The translations under genes were made by a program, and so were the position numbers. Shown piece after piece: positions 16,548 through 61,584 of a DNA stretch of 64,000 bases (the stretch's first letter is position 1; every line of letters begins with the position of its first letter). Source of the DNA: Amorphochlora amoebiformis (taxonomy: Eukaryota; Cercozoa; Chlorarachniophyceae); contig BAAHQB010000008.1 in NCBI GenBank assembly GCA_054601695.1, positions 1,488,001-1,552,000 of the forward strand. The letters are read 5' to 3'. The notes under the pieces are model-generated. The model did not search any database. It was not told the DNA's origin and saw only the letters and a list, made by a program, of their open reading frames with translations.

Positions 16548-16904
16548 TGTATATATATACAAGTGTACATTACCTATGTGTACAAACATGTGTACAATGA
16601 TGTATTCATGATCTATTTACGTGTTATCTATATATATATATATATATATATGTATATAACATATATATATATATATACTATATATATACATACATATATA
16701 TATATATATATGCACATATATATGTATATATACATATACATTTTTCATACCTGAATACATACTACATTATACCACGCATACATAACAATCCACGTCACAA
16801 AACACACAACCAGATTGCTCTGCAACATCCTTTGCAAGAGTCCGGAATGCCTTCACAATGTCAAATTTGTTGTTCTTCAGTGCGCTTGGGTCTGAGGACT
16901 CCAT
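1..16904 (-). CDS. UvrD/Rep/SRS2-type superfamily 1A DNA helicase, 29 exons, 3' end off window
   Basis: ATP-dependent 3'-5' DNA helicase of the UvrD/PcrA/Rep/Srs2 family. Exons in transcription order: 16904-16811, 16248-16221, 15737-15686, 15470-15419, 14808-14717, 13901-13836, 13413-13372, 12921-12868, 12416-12393, 12065-11999, 11101-11067, 10212-10096, 9910-9818, 9214-9122, 8551-8462, 7984-7919, 7566-7490, 7108-7057, 6663-6638, 6340-6298, 5595-5488, 4809-4753, 4427-4318, 3548-3488, 2892-2842, 2469-2415, 1573-1503, 1208-1143, 425-381. All junctions are GT-AG and in phase (1887 nt, 629 codons). Motifs appear in canonical order: Q motif LNPQQRAVV, Walker [11 protein letters not shown], Ia [13 protein letters not shown], Ib [56 protein letters not shown], then IPYVKVGG, HVKDVF and LANPTD. 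Motifs V and VI are not seen and should lie left of base 1. Start is ATG at 16904. The last exon (381-425), the 3' edge of the 10096 exon and the first exon are the least certain parts. Confidence 0.88.
381..960. repeat. Helicase 3' intron area with short direct repeats and CCTGCAGG palindromes
   Basis: ATCCTTACATTTAGATAAAT with the following AATATATATTTTCAT occurs at 872-908 and again at 922-958. At 708-741 the 10-bp palindrome CCCTGCAGGG occurs twice, 23 bp apart. A minus-strand exon may be hidden at 675-770, but none fits the phase of its neighbours. Confidence 0.6.
1268..1502. repeat. CT-rich (plus strand) low-complexity tract
   Basis: About 230 bp of CTCT and CTCG runs next to the helicase exon at 1503-1573. 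Plus-strand Leu/Ser-rich open frames here are artefacts of the repeat. On the transcribed strand it is a GA tract at the start of the intron. Confidence 0.9.
2893..2945. repeat. Telomere-like (TTAGGG)n tract at a helicase 3' splice site
   Basis: Eight near-perfect TTAGGG units on the plus strand. Read on the coding strand these are CCCTAA units that end exactly in CCTAG, the 3' splice site of the exon at 2892-2842. CTAAC words inside could act as branch points. Confidence 0.9.
3597..3640 (-). pseudogene. Partial copy of the helicase exon at 3488-3548
   Basis: CCAGATAAGATACGGTTAGT and the following CTCTGAACATATGT match CCAGATGAGATACGGTTGAG and TCTCTAAACACATGT at 3527-3560. The copy holds the 3' splice site and first 20-25 bases of the exon. 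A TAG stop appears early in the exon frame, so it is unlikely to be used. Confidence 0.8.
4437..5145. repeat. Degenerate TTAGGG/CCCTAA tracts flanking helicase exons
   Basis: TTAGGG-like units at 4437-4460, CCCTAA-like at 4510-4610, then GGGTTAGG variants at 4620-4660, 4805-4860 and 4990-5140. They lie in the introns before the exons at 4427-4318 and 4809-4753. The Leu/Gly-rich plus-strand frames here are repeat artefacts. Confidence 0.85.
6103..6136 (-). pseudogene. Partial copy of the helicase exon at 6298-6340
   Basis: On the minus strand CTGGACACCACGAACTACCT resembles CTAGACACTGCAAATAGCCT of the exon that follows the NYR codons. The copy would read LDTTNYLAK against LDTANSLIK, and it keeps an AAG|GTATAT 5' splice site, but it lacks the matching 3' splice site. 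Confidence 0.7.
9232..9350. repeat. GA-rich tract upstream of a helicase exon
   Basis: On the coding (minus) strand this is a CT tract of about 115 bp leading into TTCTTAG, the 3' splice site at 9214. It would act as an extended polypyrimidine tract. Confidence 0.85.
13276..13371. repeat. CCCTAA tract in helicase intron 7
   Basis: About 15 CCCTAA-type units on the plus strand. Here the helicase coding strand carries GGGTTA units, and the intron begins GTTAGTGTTAGGG, so the tract forms the 5' end of the intron rather than the 3' end. Confidence 0.85.
14690..15400. repeat. GA/CT-rich low-complexity sequence around helicase exons 3-5
   Basis: GA-rich on the plus strand at 14690-14715 and 14815-14945, CT-rich at 15160-15400. 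The block at 14815-14945 forms the CT tract before the 3' splice site at 14808. No separate gene is supported, although plus-strand frames at 15261-15540 are open. Confidence 0.7.
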
Positions 16905-17211
16905 GAGTGTACGCCTTACGGTTATGATTGAGGTTTGGGTCAGGTTTAAGTTGAGTTATAGGCGATAAACGAGAGTGATGAAGGGAGGAGAGATCGAGAG
17001 GGAGATCGAGAGAGATTAGAAGAAGGTTATCCATATTGTTACATAATACAAATACACATATGTATAATATTTACATATGTAAATATATTTTTATACATAA
17101 GATCGAGATGTAAAGTGAAAGATTTGAAGCGGTTACCAATACTTTATTAATATGTGAATATAAATACATAGATATGTATATGGAGAAAACTGATGAAATG
17201 TACAAAGAGGG

Positions 17212-17339
17212 TTAGGGTTGAAGATACCCACAGAGAACTTTTGCTTCTAGGGTGACCTCTGGGAGATCAATACCTAAAGGTGTGTGCATATCTAAATAAT
17301 TATACTTATATATAAATATGTACAAATATATAAATATAT

Positions 17340-17381
<42 letters not shown>

Positions 17382-17506
17382 CAATATTTATACGTATGTG
17401 TGTGCTTAATACACACACACACATATATATATATATATAATATATATGTATATATATTATTTTTGTATATATAGATGTGGATGTAAATATGTATGCATGT
17501 AAATAT

Positions 17507-17557
<51 letters not shown>

Positions 17558-17598
17558 GTATATGTTTATGTATATGTATGTGCTTGTATATGTATGCG

Positions 17599-17642
<44 letters not shown>

Positions 17643-17781
17643 AAGTATGTATGTGTCTATGTGTATGTATATAAATATGTATATACATATATATATGTAT
17701 ATATAAAATACATAGATACATATACATGTATGTATATTACATATATATATATGTGTATATATATATATATATGTGTATACA

Positions 17782-17832
<51 letters not shown>

Positions 17833-17980
17833 AAATGCACATACATACGTGTATATATATGATATATATTTATTATATATATATATATATATTCTTAAAA
17901 CATATATATATATATATATTTGTAAGAATTTATGTAAAATAAAAAAATAGGTAAAAATATATATAAAAATGTATATGTAC

Positions 17981-18040
<60 letters not shown>

Positions 18041-19097
18041 TATATACAGATGCGCGAAACTACCTAAGTCGTGGCATACCCCCACCATCCATTCTGCGAT
18101 ATCTGCTGCCCCTAGGCCCTCGGGAGCCTTCAGATATGTCTCGAGACTCGAATACAAGTACATTTCAGAATACGTACTCAACTTCACCAACATGATATTC
18201 TCTACCATTTGAGTGTTTTATCATTATAGCCTTATCCCTTGTCACCACTCATACCCTAGCCTAATCCCGACTCTAACCTGTCTTCACTTGTCCGGTTCAT
18301 ATCCACATTGGATGTATTACTCATCTTGTCGATGTCTACGTGGTCTCCCGACGTTTTGATTTCACTCATGGCAGATCCCGGGACAAGGTCGACTCCTGCC
18401 TCCCTCGCAACGCTACGCCTCGCCTTTATATTAAAACATAAACTCACACCACGAGAATATCTCCGTAAAATCCCACCTGGTCAATATCCCAGTCTCCGCC
18501 CTTCTTGCGAGTTTGCATGAGTATCTTAATCGCACTCATCGGTGTTGCTGGAGGTGGAATCCCATACTCCTTACACTCTCTGATGAGCGCCTCCGCGGCC
18601 TCCTTGTTCGACAACCTGAAATCGATTTCTCAAAACCTCATAAATATGCGGATAGCGGATACAACACGGAAAAAGTCCTAGATCCTATTAACATATATAA
18701 TGTGTACGGGTGTAAATTCTAAACATCTCGCGGGAAGTAACCTTGCTGCCCCAATCGACGCGCCGCCGCGCAAGGGGGATGGGAAAGGAATTCGAAGGGG
18801 TTCAAATGTTGTTTTATGTGCGAATGGATTCTTTGAAGGTGATCTGAAGGACGGATGAGGTTGTGGATTTGAGGCAAACGCATGTCCGTTGACACTTGTG
18901 CATCGACGAATGGGCGAGGGATGGCCCACCGTTTGATTATCGAGCCCGCAAAACCCTTTCGCACCTGGTCCAAACTCTATGATCTGAGACCTTCCCGCCA
19001 ATAACGCTCCAACCGACGCTACAACGGCCCAAACCCTCCGGATAAGGCTCGGCGACGATCGAGCGGGCATTGACGGACATGCGAGCGACAGTTGCAA
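17212..19097 (-). CDS. Unrecognised protein, five exons, 276 residues
   Basis: Model exons: 19097-18742, 18615-18477, 18423-18288, 18201-18064, 17273-17212 (831 nt, stop TAA at 17212-17214). Each junction has GT and AG, and intron phases agree throughout. Exons 2-5 read as ordinary soluble protein: [67 protein letters not shown] and a C-terminus CGYLQP. The first exon is rich in Ser, Pro, Arg and Ala with few acids. It could be an organelle-targeting presequence, or the true start may be ATG at 19070. The helical pattern recalls a repeat protein, but I do not recognise a family. The gene is divergent from the OTU gene (117 bp between starts) and lies 307 bp upstream of the helicase start on the same strand. 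The intron between 18063 and 17274 is the (TA)n-rich one. Exon 1 is the weakest part. Confidence 0.5.
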
Positions 19098-19213
19098 TCG
19101 AATCCCGGGGCGGATTCCCGGGATAAATATGTACTTGAAGTATTACCAGAATCCATCCAAGACCCAATTTATGGTGGACTGCATGGCCGTTTGACTACTC
19201 TTTTCGCTTGGAT
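19098..19213. promoter_or_regulatory. Divergent intergenic region, likely bidirectional promoter
   Basis: About 116 bp separate the ATG of the minus-strand gene (19097) from the ATG of the plus-strand OTU gene (19214). This stretch lacks the (TA)n repeats seen elsewhere. No TATA box or other element is evident. The assignment rests only on the head-to-head arrangement. Confidence 0.3.
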
Positions 19214-20831
19214 ATGGGTATGGCAGCATGTTCGACGTCTACTACGCCCGTTTTCAACCCAGAATGCGACGTTCGTGACGAATTTGGAAAATGGATCGCT
19301 GCTGAAGCGACACCCTCGCCATCTCGCGAGAAGCCCGGACTCGTTAAAGTCCATTTCGTCGGCTGGGATCCCAAATGGTAGTCCATATCACTTCTTCCGA
19401 ACTGCTACAGCATAAAATGCCACTCAATATGATTTCCTCGTTTTGCTTGATTGATAAGCCCAAATCATACAGCTGATGGAAAGTAATTGTGCTCCAGGGA
19501 TGCCACACTCGACAAATATGTCGACCAAGATCACTTCGCTGAGAGGGATTTATACAGCAGAAAGCCATGTGAGTCATATTCATAGATGATACGATGTGCC
19601 TATGTGGGAACAGGTGGTTTGAGGACATAGTAAGGATTGTATTCCAACTGATTCTTGAAAATATGTTCAGCCCGGAACACCACGAAATTTTCACGTGGGG
19701 AAAAAGTTCGGATCAAGATGATGAAGCCACGACCTTCCATAGCCAAGTGGATATATGCCGTCGTTCTGCGAATCGACGGTGATCAGGTTCTCACGTTGTT
19801 CTCTACACTGTATATGTACTGACATATTGAACCGGCAGGTCAAAACCCAGTACTACGACAAGGGAATCAAATACCAATACTGGTATCACGTACGCCATGA
19901 TCCCCCAGAGATAAAGCATGGGAACGACGACCGACCTCAGAGAAACCAAACTGCTACATCCCCTCAAAGAAAGCAGACAAGTTCAAACGCGCATACACCA
20001 AAAATCCAGACGAGAACGAACACCCCTCCACCCCCAAAAGACGAATCCGACACCGATTACGAGGCCGCTAGATCTGAATCCCTTCATTCCGAGCGAAAGC
20101 GCGGATACAAAAGTCGAACGCAGCGACCGCAGCGGTCGCAGCAGCGACGCTCCGATGAGGATCATGAAGACCGGGGTTTCGGCTTCTATTCGCGGCGGAC
20201 GTACAGCCATCGCGAAGCTGAATACAACAGCAAGGCCTTGGCCGCTAAGTCGTCGTCGTCGAGCCCGAGCGGCAACAAGCCTTGCTGTGACGCATGCAAC
20301 GGCCCACACGAGACAAAGACATGTCCTGTATACAAGAAGCCGCGACCGAAGCACAAGGATGCATGGGTGAATAAGGGCCGCAGGACGCCTTTGGCAATGG
20401 GCTCGAGCGGAGGAAACGTCAAGACTCGCAACGCTCAGGTGGTATCCCAACCGGGAGACGGCAACTGCCTTTTCCACTCCCTGGCATACGGCCTGGGCTC
20501 CAACGCAAACCGCGTCCGGCAAGAGGTATGCAGATTCTTGCTTCGTAATCCCAAGCTTGAGATTGGAGGGGATACGATTCACGAGTGGATTGAATACGAT
20601 TCGAACTGCTCAGTACGTACATATGTATCGAAGATGTCGCGGAGCGGCGTCTGGGGTGGTGGAATAGAGATTGCGGCTTGCGCGCATCTCTATGGGGTCA
20701 ACGTTCATGTCTGGGAGAGATCCTGGGGAGTCTACAAACGGATAAGTTGTTTTGAAGTCAAGGGTGCAAGGAAAGTCATCAATGTTATCTATGGAGGGAG
20801 GATGCACTACGACGCGCTGATTGTGCGTTAG
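19214..20831 (+). CDS. Tudor-like / zinc-knuckle / OTU-domain cysteine protease
   Basis: Predicted deubiquitinase-type cysteine protease. Exons 19214-19377, 19498-19568, 19671-19786 and 19839-20831 give 447 residues with consistent phases. Residues about 15-62 resemble a knotted Tudor/chromo-barrel fold (CDVRDEFGKW, VKVHFVGWDPKWD). Residues about 87-140 look like a second beta-barrel (EKVRIKMMKPRPS, KWIYAVVLRIDGDQ, YYDKGIKYQYWYHVR). A low-complexity charged linker follows, then a CxxC-GxH-C zinc knuckle (CDACNGPHETKTC). The C-terminal OTU domain carries PGDGNCLFHSLAYG, holding the expected catalytic Asp and Cys, and HYDAL, holding the catalytic His. The start is the first in-frame ATG after an upstream stop; ATG at 19220 is the alternative. 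Introns are short (52-120 nt) and free of (TA)n, unlike the neighbours. Substrate is unknown. The Tudor-like segments suggest binding of methylated or other partner proteins (inference). Confidence 0.82.
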
Positions 20832-21306
20832 AGCTGAGAAAAGACTTCTCGGTTACAATTTACAATCTCGATTTGTTACGCTCGCATGCACAAAGGTGGA
20901 AAATTACAATCACAGTGCGAATTCTAAGTTTAATAGCCTTGGCTTGTTGACTTATAATATACATACCTTTTTCAATGCAATTCATAATTAGATTATATTC
21001 TGGATATGTGTGTATGATAATACACTCTAGTTCTAGTCTAGCTGGTAGTTTTAGTGTTACCCTATATAGACCGTCAAAATCTTGATGGTCTCTATCATAG
21101 TCATGACTCATGATCTAGATGATCCAAATATAGAATTGACCACAGCACCACAATTACTAGACTAGTAGAATTACGCTATTATCCGATATGTACTAGATAT
21201 ACCGTGCCACGGTGGGTGCTAGTTTGTACAGGCTAATGACGTAAGGTTCTAGAGGTTCCGACATAGCTAGTGTGATACGGTTTATATTTTCATATGTATA
21301 TATCTA

Positions 21307-21349
<43 letters not shown>

Positions 21350-21441
21350 TATATATCTAGACATATACCTAGTATACCGTATATTATATACGGTATATAC
21401 AGTATATATATATTAACAATCGCATGCTTTTATATGTACAT

Positions 21442-21494
<53 letters not shown>

Positions 21495-21591
21495 CATATA
21501 ATAAATACAAATATAATCACACACTCTCACTCATATTTATATCCTTTTCATGTCGGTATATATGCATAATATATATATATATATATATATA

Positions 21592-21636
<45 letters not shown>

Positions 21637-21724
21637 TATATAAATACAAATTTAATCACACACACTCACTCATATTTATATCCTTTTCATGTCGGTATAT
21701 ATGCATAATATATATGTATATATG

Positions 21725-21756
<32 letters not shown>

Positions 21757-21860
21757 TGTACGTATCTAGTATATTTATGTGTATGTACGTATATGTTAAA
21801 ATATTTAAATAATACCAATATATATATAAATTATATATGTATATATATATATATAAATTA

Positions 21861-21918
<58 letters not shown>

Positions 21919-21993
21919 CATTCTCATAGATATATGTGTATATATATACATATATTAAGTAAATAGTTCTATTTGAATGTACTCAACCGGGAT
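20832..21993. other. Convergent intergenic region between OTU gene and CCZ1
   Basis: This stretch holds the 3' flanks of both genes, which converge. Up to about 21290 it is non-repetitive and AT-rich with many CTAG words. After that it is (TA)n and (CA)n microsatellite plus a 60-70 bp direct repeat listed separately. I see no coding exon. Confidence 0.6.
21503..21715. repeat. Direct repeat pair of about 70 bp
   Basis: Copies at about 21503-21576 and 21642-21715 share AAATACAAAT(A/T)TAATCACACA, then a nearly identical stretch through CATATTTATATCC, TTTTCATGTCGGTATA and TATGCATAATATAT. (TA)n separates the two copies. The pattern suggests local tandem duplication. Confidence 0.85.
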
Positions 21994-26339
<4,346 letters not shown>

Positions 26340-26681
26340 TACACAGGCTGACGAAGTAACCCATCATGGTTGCAGGTAGTCCCCCCATCCCAGAATTGGA
26401 CTCCTTTTCTGTGAACGAGTACCGTGGGAGGATTCTCCATCTGTTCCCGGCTCAATCCGTTCGATTCCCTTCAAATCCAGAGTCTCAACATGGCTGCAGA
26501 TGCGCGTGCACGCGGGCTGTCATCCTCAAGCGCGATATTTTTGGATATATCTTTTCGTGGAATAAAATAATAATTCGTGTGTGCATTTTCCCGCCCTCCT
26601 CCATCCGGAGTCCATAGTTTGACGTACGGAAGATGACGCCGGGTGCCGAAAGGCTTGTTGAAGTGTCTCTTTTCCGATAAT
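26340..26681. promoter_or_regulatory. Divergent intergenic region between CCZ1 and ATR
   Basis: About 340 bp of non-repetitive sequence separate two head-to-head genes, so it probably serves as a bidirectional promoter and two 5' leaders. It may contain a short first exon of CCZ1 (26345-26440). No core promoter element is obvious. Confidence 0.35.
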
Positions 26682-42979
<16,298 letters not shown>

Positions 42980-43283
42980 TTTGAATGTATATCAACCATT
43001 AATCATGAGCTAAACTTAACTTTTTGTGTGATTAGCAGCATTCTCGGAATCTAATGAACGCGTGGAATATGTATAAAATATTGCGAAAAGAATATATAAC
43101 ATATAAAAATACATATATATGTGTGTATATGTGTGTATAGATATATATATATATATATCTAGATATATATATATATATATACATGTATATATATGACTGT
43201 ATATGTATAGTATATACATACAAACATACGTATAAATACATACACACATACATGTAGATATGTAGATATACATAACACCATAC

Positions 43284-43321
<38 letters not shown>

Positions 43322-43340
43322 AGTTATATACCGTATATAA

Positions 43341-43410
<70 letters not shown>

Positions 43411-43529
43411 ATATATATTATATGTATATATATATATATATATATAGAAATATATATATGTGTGTGTATATATATTATATATATATATATATACATACAT
43501 ACAATACACATAGATAATACATATATATA

Positions 43530-43607
<78 letters not shown>

Positions 43608-44538
43608 TTGTATATATCTAGTAGTTACTATATTTTATTTCACGTATCTAGTTTAATACACTAGATACATTGTACTGCGTGCCTCAGTACATACATATCT
43701 AGAGTATCTAAGTGTACGTGTGATACGTACGTAAACGTATTGACGTATACCCTAGATAACTATGTCAATAACTACGTATACGTACCTGCTAGACTTGATC
43801 TAGTCCCAGTGATTCGTACGTATATACGTACCAAAGCTGAGCTCTGTGACACAATACAACTAGTATCTGCGTATATGTCCAGTACGTACGTATATACGTA
43901 TGAATCAAGTTGACACAATACTAGTATCTCCGTATATGTCTACTACTATATAAATCTAGTACGTACGTACGTATATACGTACGAATCAAGTTGAACTCGG
44001 TACGTATATACATACGAATCAAGTGAACTCGGTGACACAATACTAGTATATGTACGTACGTATAATTGGAATTTGGGTGAGTCATTACGGTACATTGTAT
44101 ACGTACCGAATCTTGGTATCGAGGGAGCATGCAATATCTAGAATTGAGAGTCTAGCATATCTGGAATACTAACAGTTGACTGATACATACTAGATCCGGT
44201 GAACGAAGTAGTAGAATCTAGAAACATGAGATATGTTCGCCTATTTACTAGTCACTGGCCATATATACATTGTAGTATATAGTATTTACTATGATTGTTT
44301 ACATGTATACCAAGTAAAAGGATACTCAATAATACTATTAAAACAGTGTTTAGTCTGTGTTGAATACTCTACAGGTCTAGACGTCGATTCTTAACTAGCT
44401 ATGGAAGTTGTAACTGGAATTAGCTATAATCTAGATAGCAAATAGATCAACCACCAATAGTATAACTTATAACGTAATATAGTATCTAGAGTATAGTAGA
44501 TATGTCATATATATACAACACCTTTACATAAATAATAC

Positions 44539-44574
<36 letters not shown>

Positions 44575-44674
44575 CAATATATATATATATACATATATGG
44601 TATATATATACACACATATATATATATATATATATAAATATATGTATTTATATATATATATATATGTATGTATT

Positions 44675-44746
<72 letters not shown>

Positions 44747-44770
44747 ATATATATATATATTATATATATA

Positions 44771-44842
<72 letters not shown>

Positions 44843-45062
44843 TATATATATATATATGTATATATGTGTGTGTATACAATATATATATATATATATACAT
44901 ATATATACACATATACATATATGTATATATATATATATATATATATAATATACATATTTATATAACTAATTTACATGACGTATTTATTTTTATTATATAC
45001 ATATATATATATGTGTATATACATATATATATATATATACCTACAAACATATTTCTGTATAA

Positions 45063-45104
<42 letters not shown>

Positions 45105-45117
45105 TACATATCTATAT

Positions 45118-45162
<45 letters not shown>

Positions 45163-45300
45163 ATATATGCATACATATTTCTATATAAATATGGAGTAAA
45201 TATTCCTTGCACATACGTAAACTATCCGTTAGAATTAAAAGCGAAAACTTTGGATTATATCATGTGATGTACAAGCTATAAAGCTACCAACCCAAACTAA
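42980..45300. other. Intergenic region downstream of ATR
   Basis: After the ATR stop comes (TA)n to about 43610. An unusual non-coding island rich in TACGTA and CTAG words follows to about 44520 (listed separately), then (TA)n again to 45210. No supported gene. Confidence 0.6.
43610..44520. repeat. TACGTA/CTAG-rich island with internal repeats
   Basis: This 0.9-kb island lacks long open frames and is full of TACGTACGTA, TATATACGTA and ACTAGTAT words. Units such as CGTACGAATCAAGTTGA, TGACACAATACTAGTAT and GTATATGTC recur three or four times between 43800 and 44060. Similar composition occurs at 20990-21420 and 61740-62080. The function is unknown; a degenerate transposable element or satellite is possible. 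Confidence 0.6.
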
Positions 45301-46413
45301 TTACTCAGCATCCTTGCTCTCCCCTCCCCTTCCTTCCTCCAAACCACTTCCCTGACTCACCACCTCAGAAGCGAGCGATAGCTCCCCCGCCGACTTCAAA
45401 GTCGACAAGTTCGATTCCACATTTCCCCCCAAGCCCACAGGTCGCTTAGTTCGACGCAGTCTCCTCCGATACTCCTTCGGTCTCCCGGTCTTTGGAGGCA
45501 ACGGCGAGCCCGTGCGCTGCCCTTGTCTCTCCATCGGCAAGTCGTGGGAGGACCCAATTGATGTTCGTGATGACTGCACCCTCGTGTCCGAGCTTGCGCG
45601 TGTGATCGTCGTCGCCATCGCCACTGGCGGCGACGGCGGACTGTGGATTGTGGGGTCCATTGAGCCTTCCGAAGCCATAGTGAGGAGGACAGGCTGAGAC
45701 GATGTCCCAGGCATTTGGCGTTCGATGAGGCCCTGACTTGTCGACGTCTTTGTGATTGTCGTCGAAATGAGCGCCAGGCTTGAGTTGACCGACTCCAGGG
45801 CCTTATTTGCGTCGGATTTCTGGCGCACCGGCAGGGCTAGAGGCGGAATTGAGGCACGGGACCCGTGTCCAAGAGAATTGTGCTGGGGCGCGTGTTGACT
45901 CGGGGGAGCGTGGGTTGTAGAAGTCGATGCTCTTAAAACAACGGGCTGGACTGAGGGAAATTTTGAAGTATGGCTGCGACTCACAGAGAGTTTAGAGTGG
46001 TTGCGGGCATGGATCGATGGCATGGCGGAGATCGCAGAGATGGATGGCTCGACGCTCTTTGATAACCTGAGTGGAGAGGGAAGGCCTACCGAGACATTTG
46101 AGAGTGAGCCGTTGGTTGGGTGGTTGGTGTTTCTAGGGGAACGAGGCGCGCGGGTAAATGCGGACTTTCGAGATCGAACAACGCTGGGGTTAGAACACAG
46201 AGAGAAAGAGAAAGTAAGAGAAAGAGAGGAAGGAGAGAGAGGAGATCAACAAAGTGAATATTCATACGTTGGGGGTTAATGATATATGCTAGGCTTGAAT
46301 GTCTATGGGATACTTAAAGTATACCGGTCACTCACGCTCTGGTTGCGATTTGGCAGGCGAAGGTTCGAAACGCTCATAGCCGACTCCCTATTATCGGTGC
46401 GCGGCAAAGCCAT
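45301..46413 (-). CDS. Ser/Pro-rich, probably disordered protein, two exons
   Basis: Exons 46413-46325 and 46183-45301 (phase 2 intron, GTATAC to CTAACCCCAG) encode 323 residues. The start ATG at 46413 gives MALPRTDNRESAM. The intron 3' end has a long CT tract (46190-46250) and a CTAAC branch-like word. The protein is rich in Ser, Pro, Thr and Arg, has a basic patch near residues 245-265 (RPKEYRRRLRRTKRPVG) and an acidic tail, and contains no recognisable domain. The frame is open for 241 codons in the last exon with non-repetitive, GC-rich sequence, which favours a real gene. The reading frame could extend upstream to 46446 if another 5' exon exists. Function unknown. Confidence 0.62.
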
Positions 46414-47112
46414 AGACTTTGCGCGCCGGCTTTTGCGTTGATACGTCTAAGCACAACACAAATGGAAAAAGTTCTGGTTACGATTAGAGTTTGGAAAAGA
46501 GCTAATGCTAGCGGATCAGAGGTTAATTTACTCTTTTGATTCTCGCACGTCATCTTTCACATACAATACAGGAGCTTCACCCGCGGTAAAAACAGGGGAG
46601 AGGAAAAAAACACTGGCTGTCGTGGGTTCGAACCGAGTGTCGCTTGCCTTCGGAGTGTGAAGTGCGCTCGGAAGTAATCCGTGAAATATTTCCTCTTTTT
46701 CTGCGGAGGAGAGGCTTAAGGCAGGGGATATACATTGAGATTACCTGGGTAAAAAAAGTTGTCCGTGTTTGTTTATGACCATGTAAACACGTTACAACCC
46801 TTGAAGACAAGTATGCTAGCCGTGTAAATATGTACATGGGGTTTCATGTGTTATGAGAGCATGCGTACTGTTTTGTGTAAACGTGTCCATTGGTGGTTAT
46901 GGCCCGTGAGAGCCCAATCACGAACATGTGAATGCGATATGAGTCCGGGAGTTTAAAAACAGTGCGAACGTCCATGTAAATATCTCAAGGGTTAAAGCTA
47001 GGTTTAACCTATGCACATACTTATGTAGGTTACATATTTACATACATATTATACATAAATGCAGGTATACATATTTACATGTATATAATGTATAAATATA
47101 TCACTATATATA

Positions 47113-47151
<39 letters not shown>

Positions 47152-47335
47152 GTATATATATTATATATATATATATATATATAAATAAGTATATAATATA
47201 TTTATTTATGCATATGTACGGGGTATGTATTTATATATACATACATATATACATACATATATATATATATATATGTATGAGAAATATACATATGTATACA
47301 TATATAATATATATATATATATATATTTAGTATAC
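46414..47335. other. Intergenic or untranslated stretch
   Basis: From 46414 to about 47000 the sequence is non-repetitive. An 86-codon minus-strand open frame (46577-46837) has no recognisable features. The words CATGTAAA and GTGTAAA recur several times between 46770 and 46980. From 47040 onward it is (TA)n. It may hold the 3' end of the membrane-protein gene to its right, but I could not locate a stop exon. Confidence 0.45.
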
Positions 47336-60762
<13,427 letters not shown>

Positions 60763-61321
60763 CTGAGAAGTCTGAAGTGCGCACAGGAAACACTGTTTCT
60801 CGGTTACAACTTTTTTGATCCTAAGAGTCTAAGACTGTTAGATAAAAGTCAAAACTATTAGAGGTTCCATTAGTAAAGTATTAGAGGTTACATTTGAATT
60901 AACAGCTATGAAGAGTATTTGAGAAAGGAAGCAAAATAGTAAAACCACCTAAATAAACCTTTCCACACGTGTCAGTATGCTGGAGGTTGGGGGATTGGCG
61001 ATGGTTCGATAAACTTGGCGTTTAGACGAGTGAGTGTGCGGTAAATGTGCACGTATACACTAGATATATCTGTTATATACTATGTATAAATATAAAGGTA
61101 TGTATATAAATATACATATGAACAATATACGAAAATATGTTTTCAAGTTATTGGGAAAAGTACATACGGGGTTCAGTCACTGAGTTTAGATCATATCAAA
61201 TGCCGAAAACGTTCCAGATGTTGCTGAATTAGGACACTAGATATTATATTAACATTGACGGTTTTAATTTCGTGTACAATGTATATGCATATAGTGTAGA
61301 ATTATATATATATATATATAC

Positions 61322-61366
<45 letters not shown>

Positions 61367-61371
61367 TCATG

Positions 61372-61422
<51 letters not shown>

Positions 61423-61425
61423 TAT

Positions 61426-61457
<32 letters not shown>

Positions 61458-61542
61458 ATTGTAATAAATTCAGTGTACTTTTATCATATGTAGCATATTA
61501 ATATTTATGAAATACTCTATATATGAAACTTCGTATGTGTAC

Positions 61543-61584
<42 letters not shown>

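Noticed and set aside
19614-19629. A 16-nt microexon in the OTU gene
   Set aside because: Skipping it, with one intron from 19569 to 19670, gives a better barrel-like protein sequence and correct phase.
46610-46650. GGGTTCGAACC resembling a tRNA T-arm
   Set aside because: The five-base stem does not pair on either strand, and no acceptor, D or anticodon arm can be built around it.
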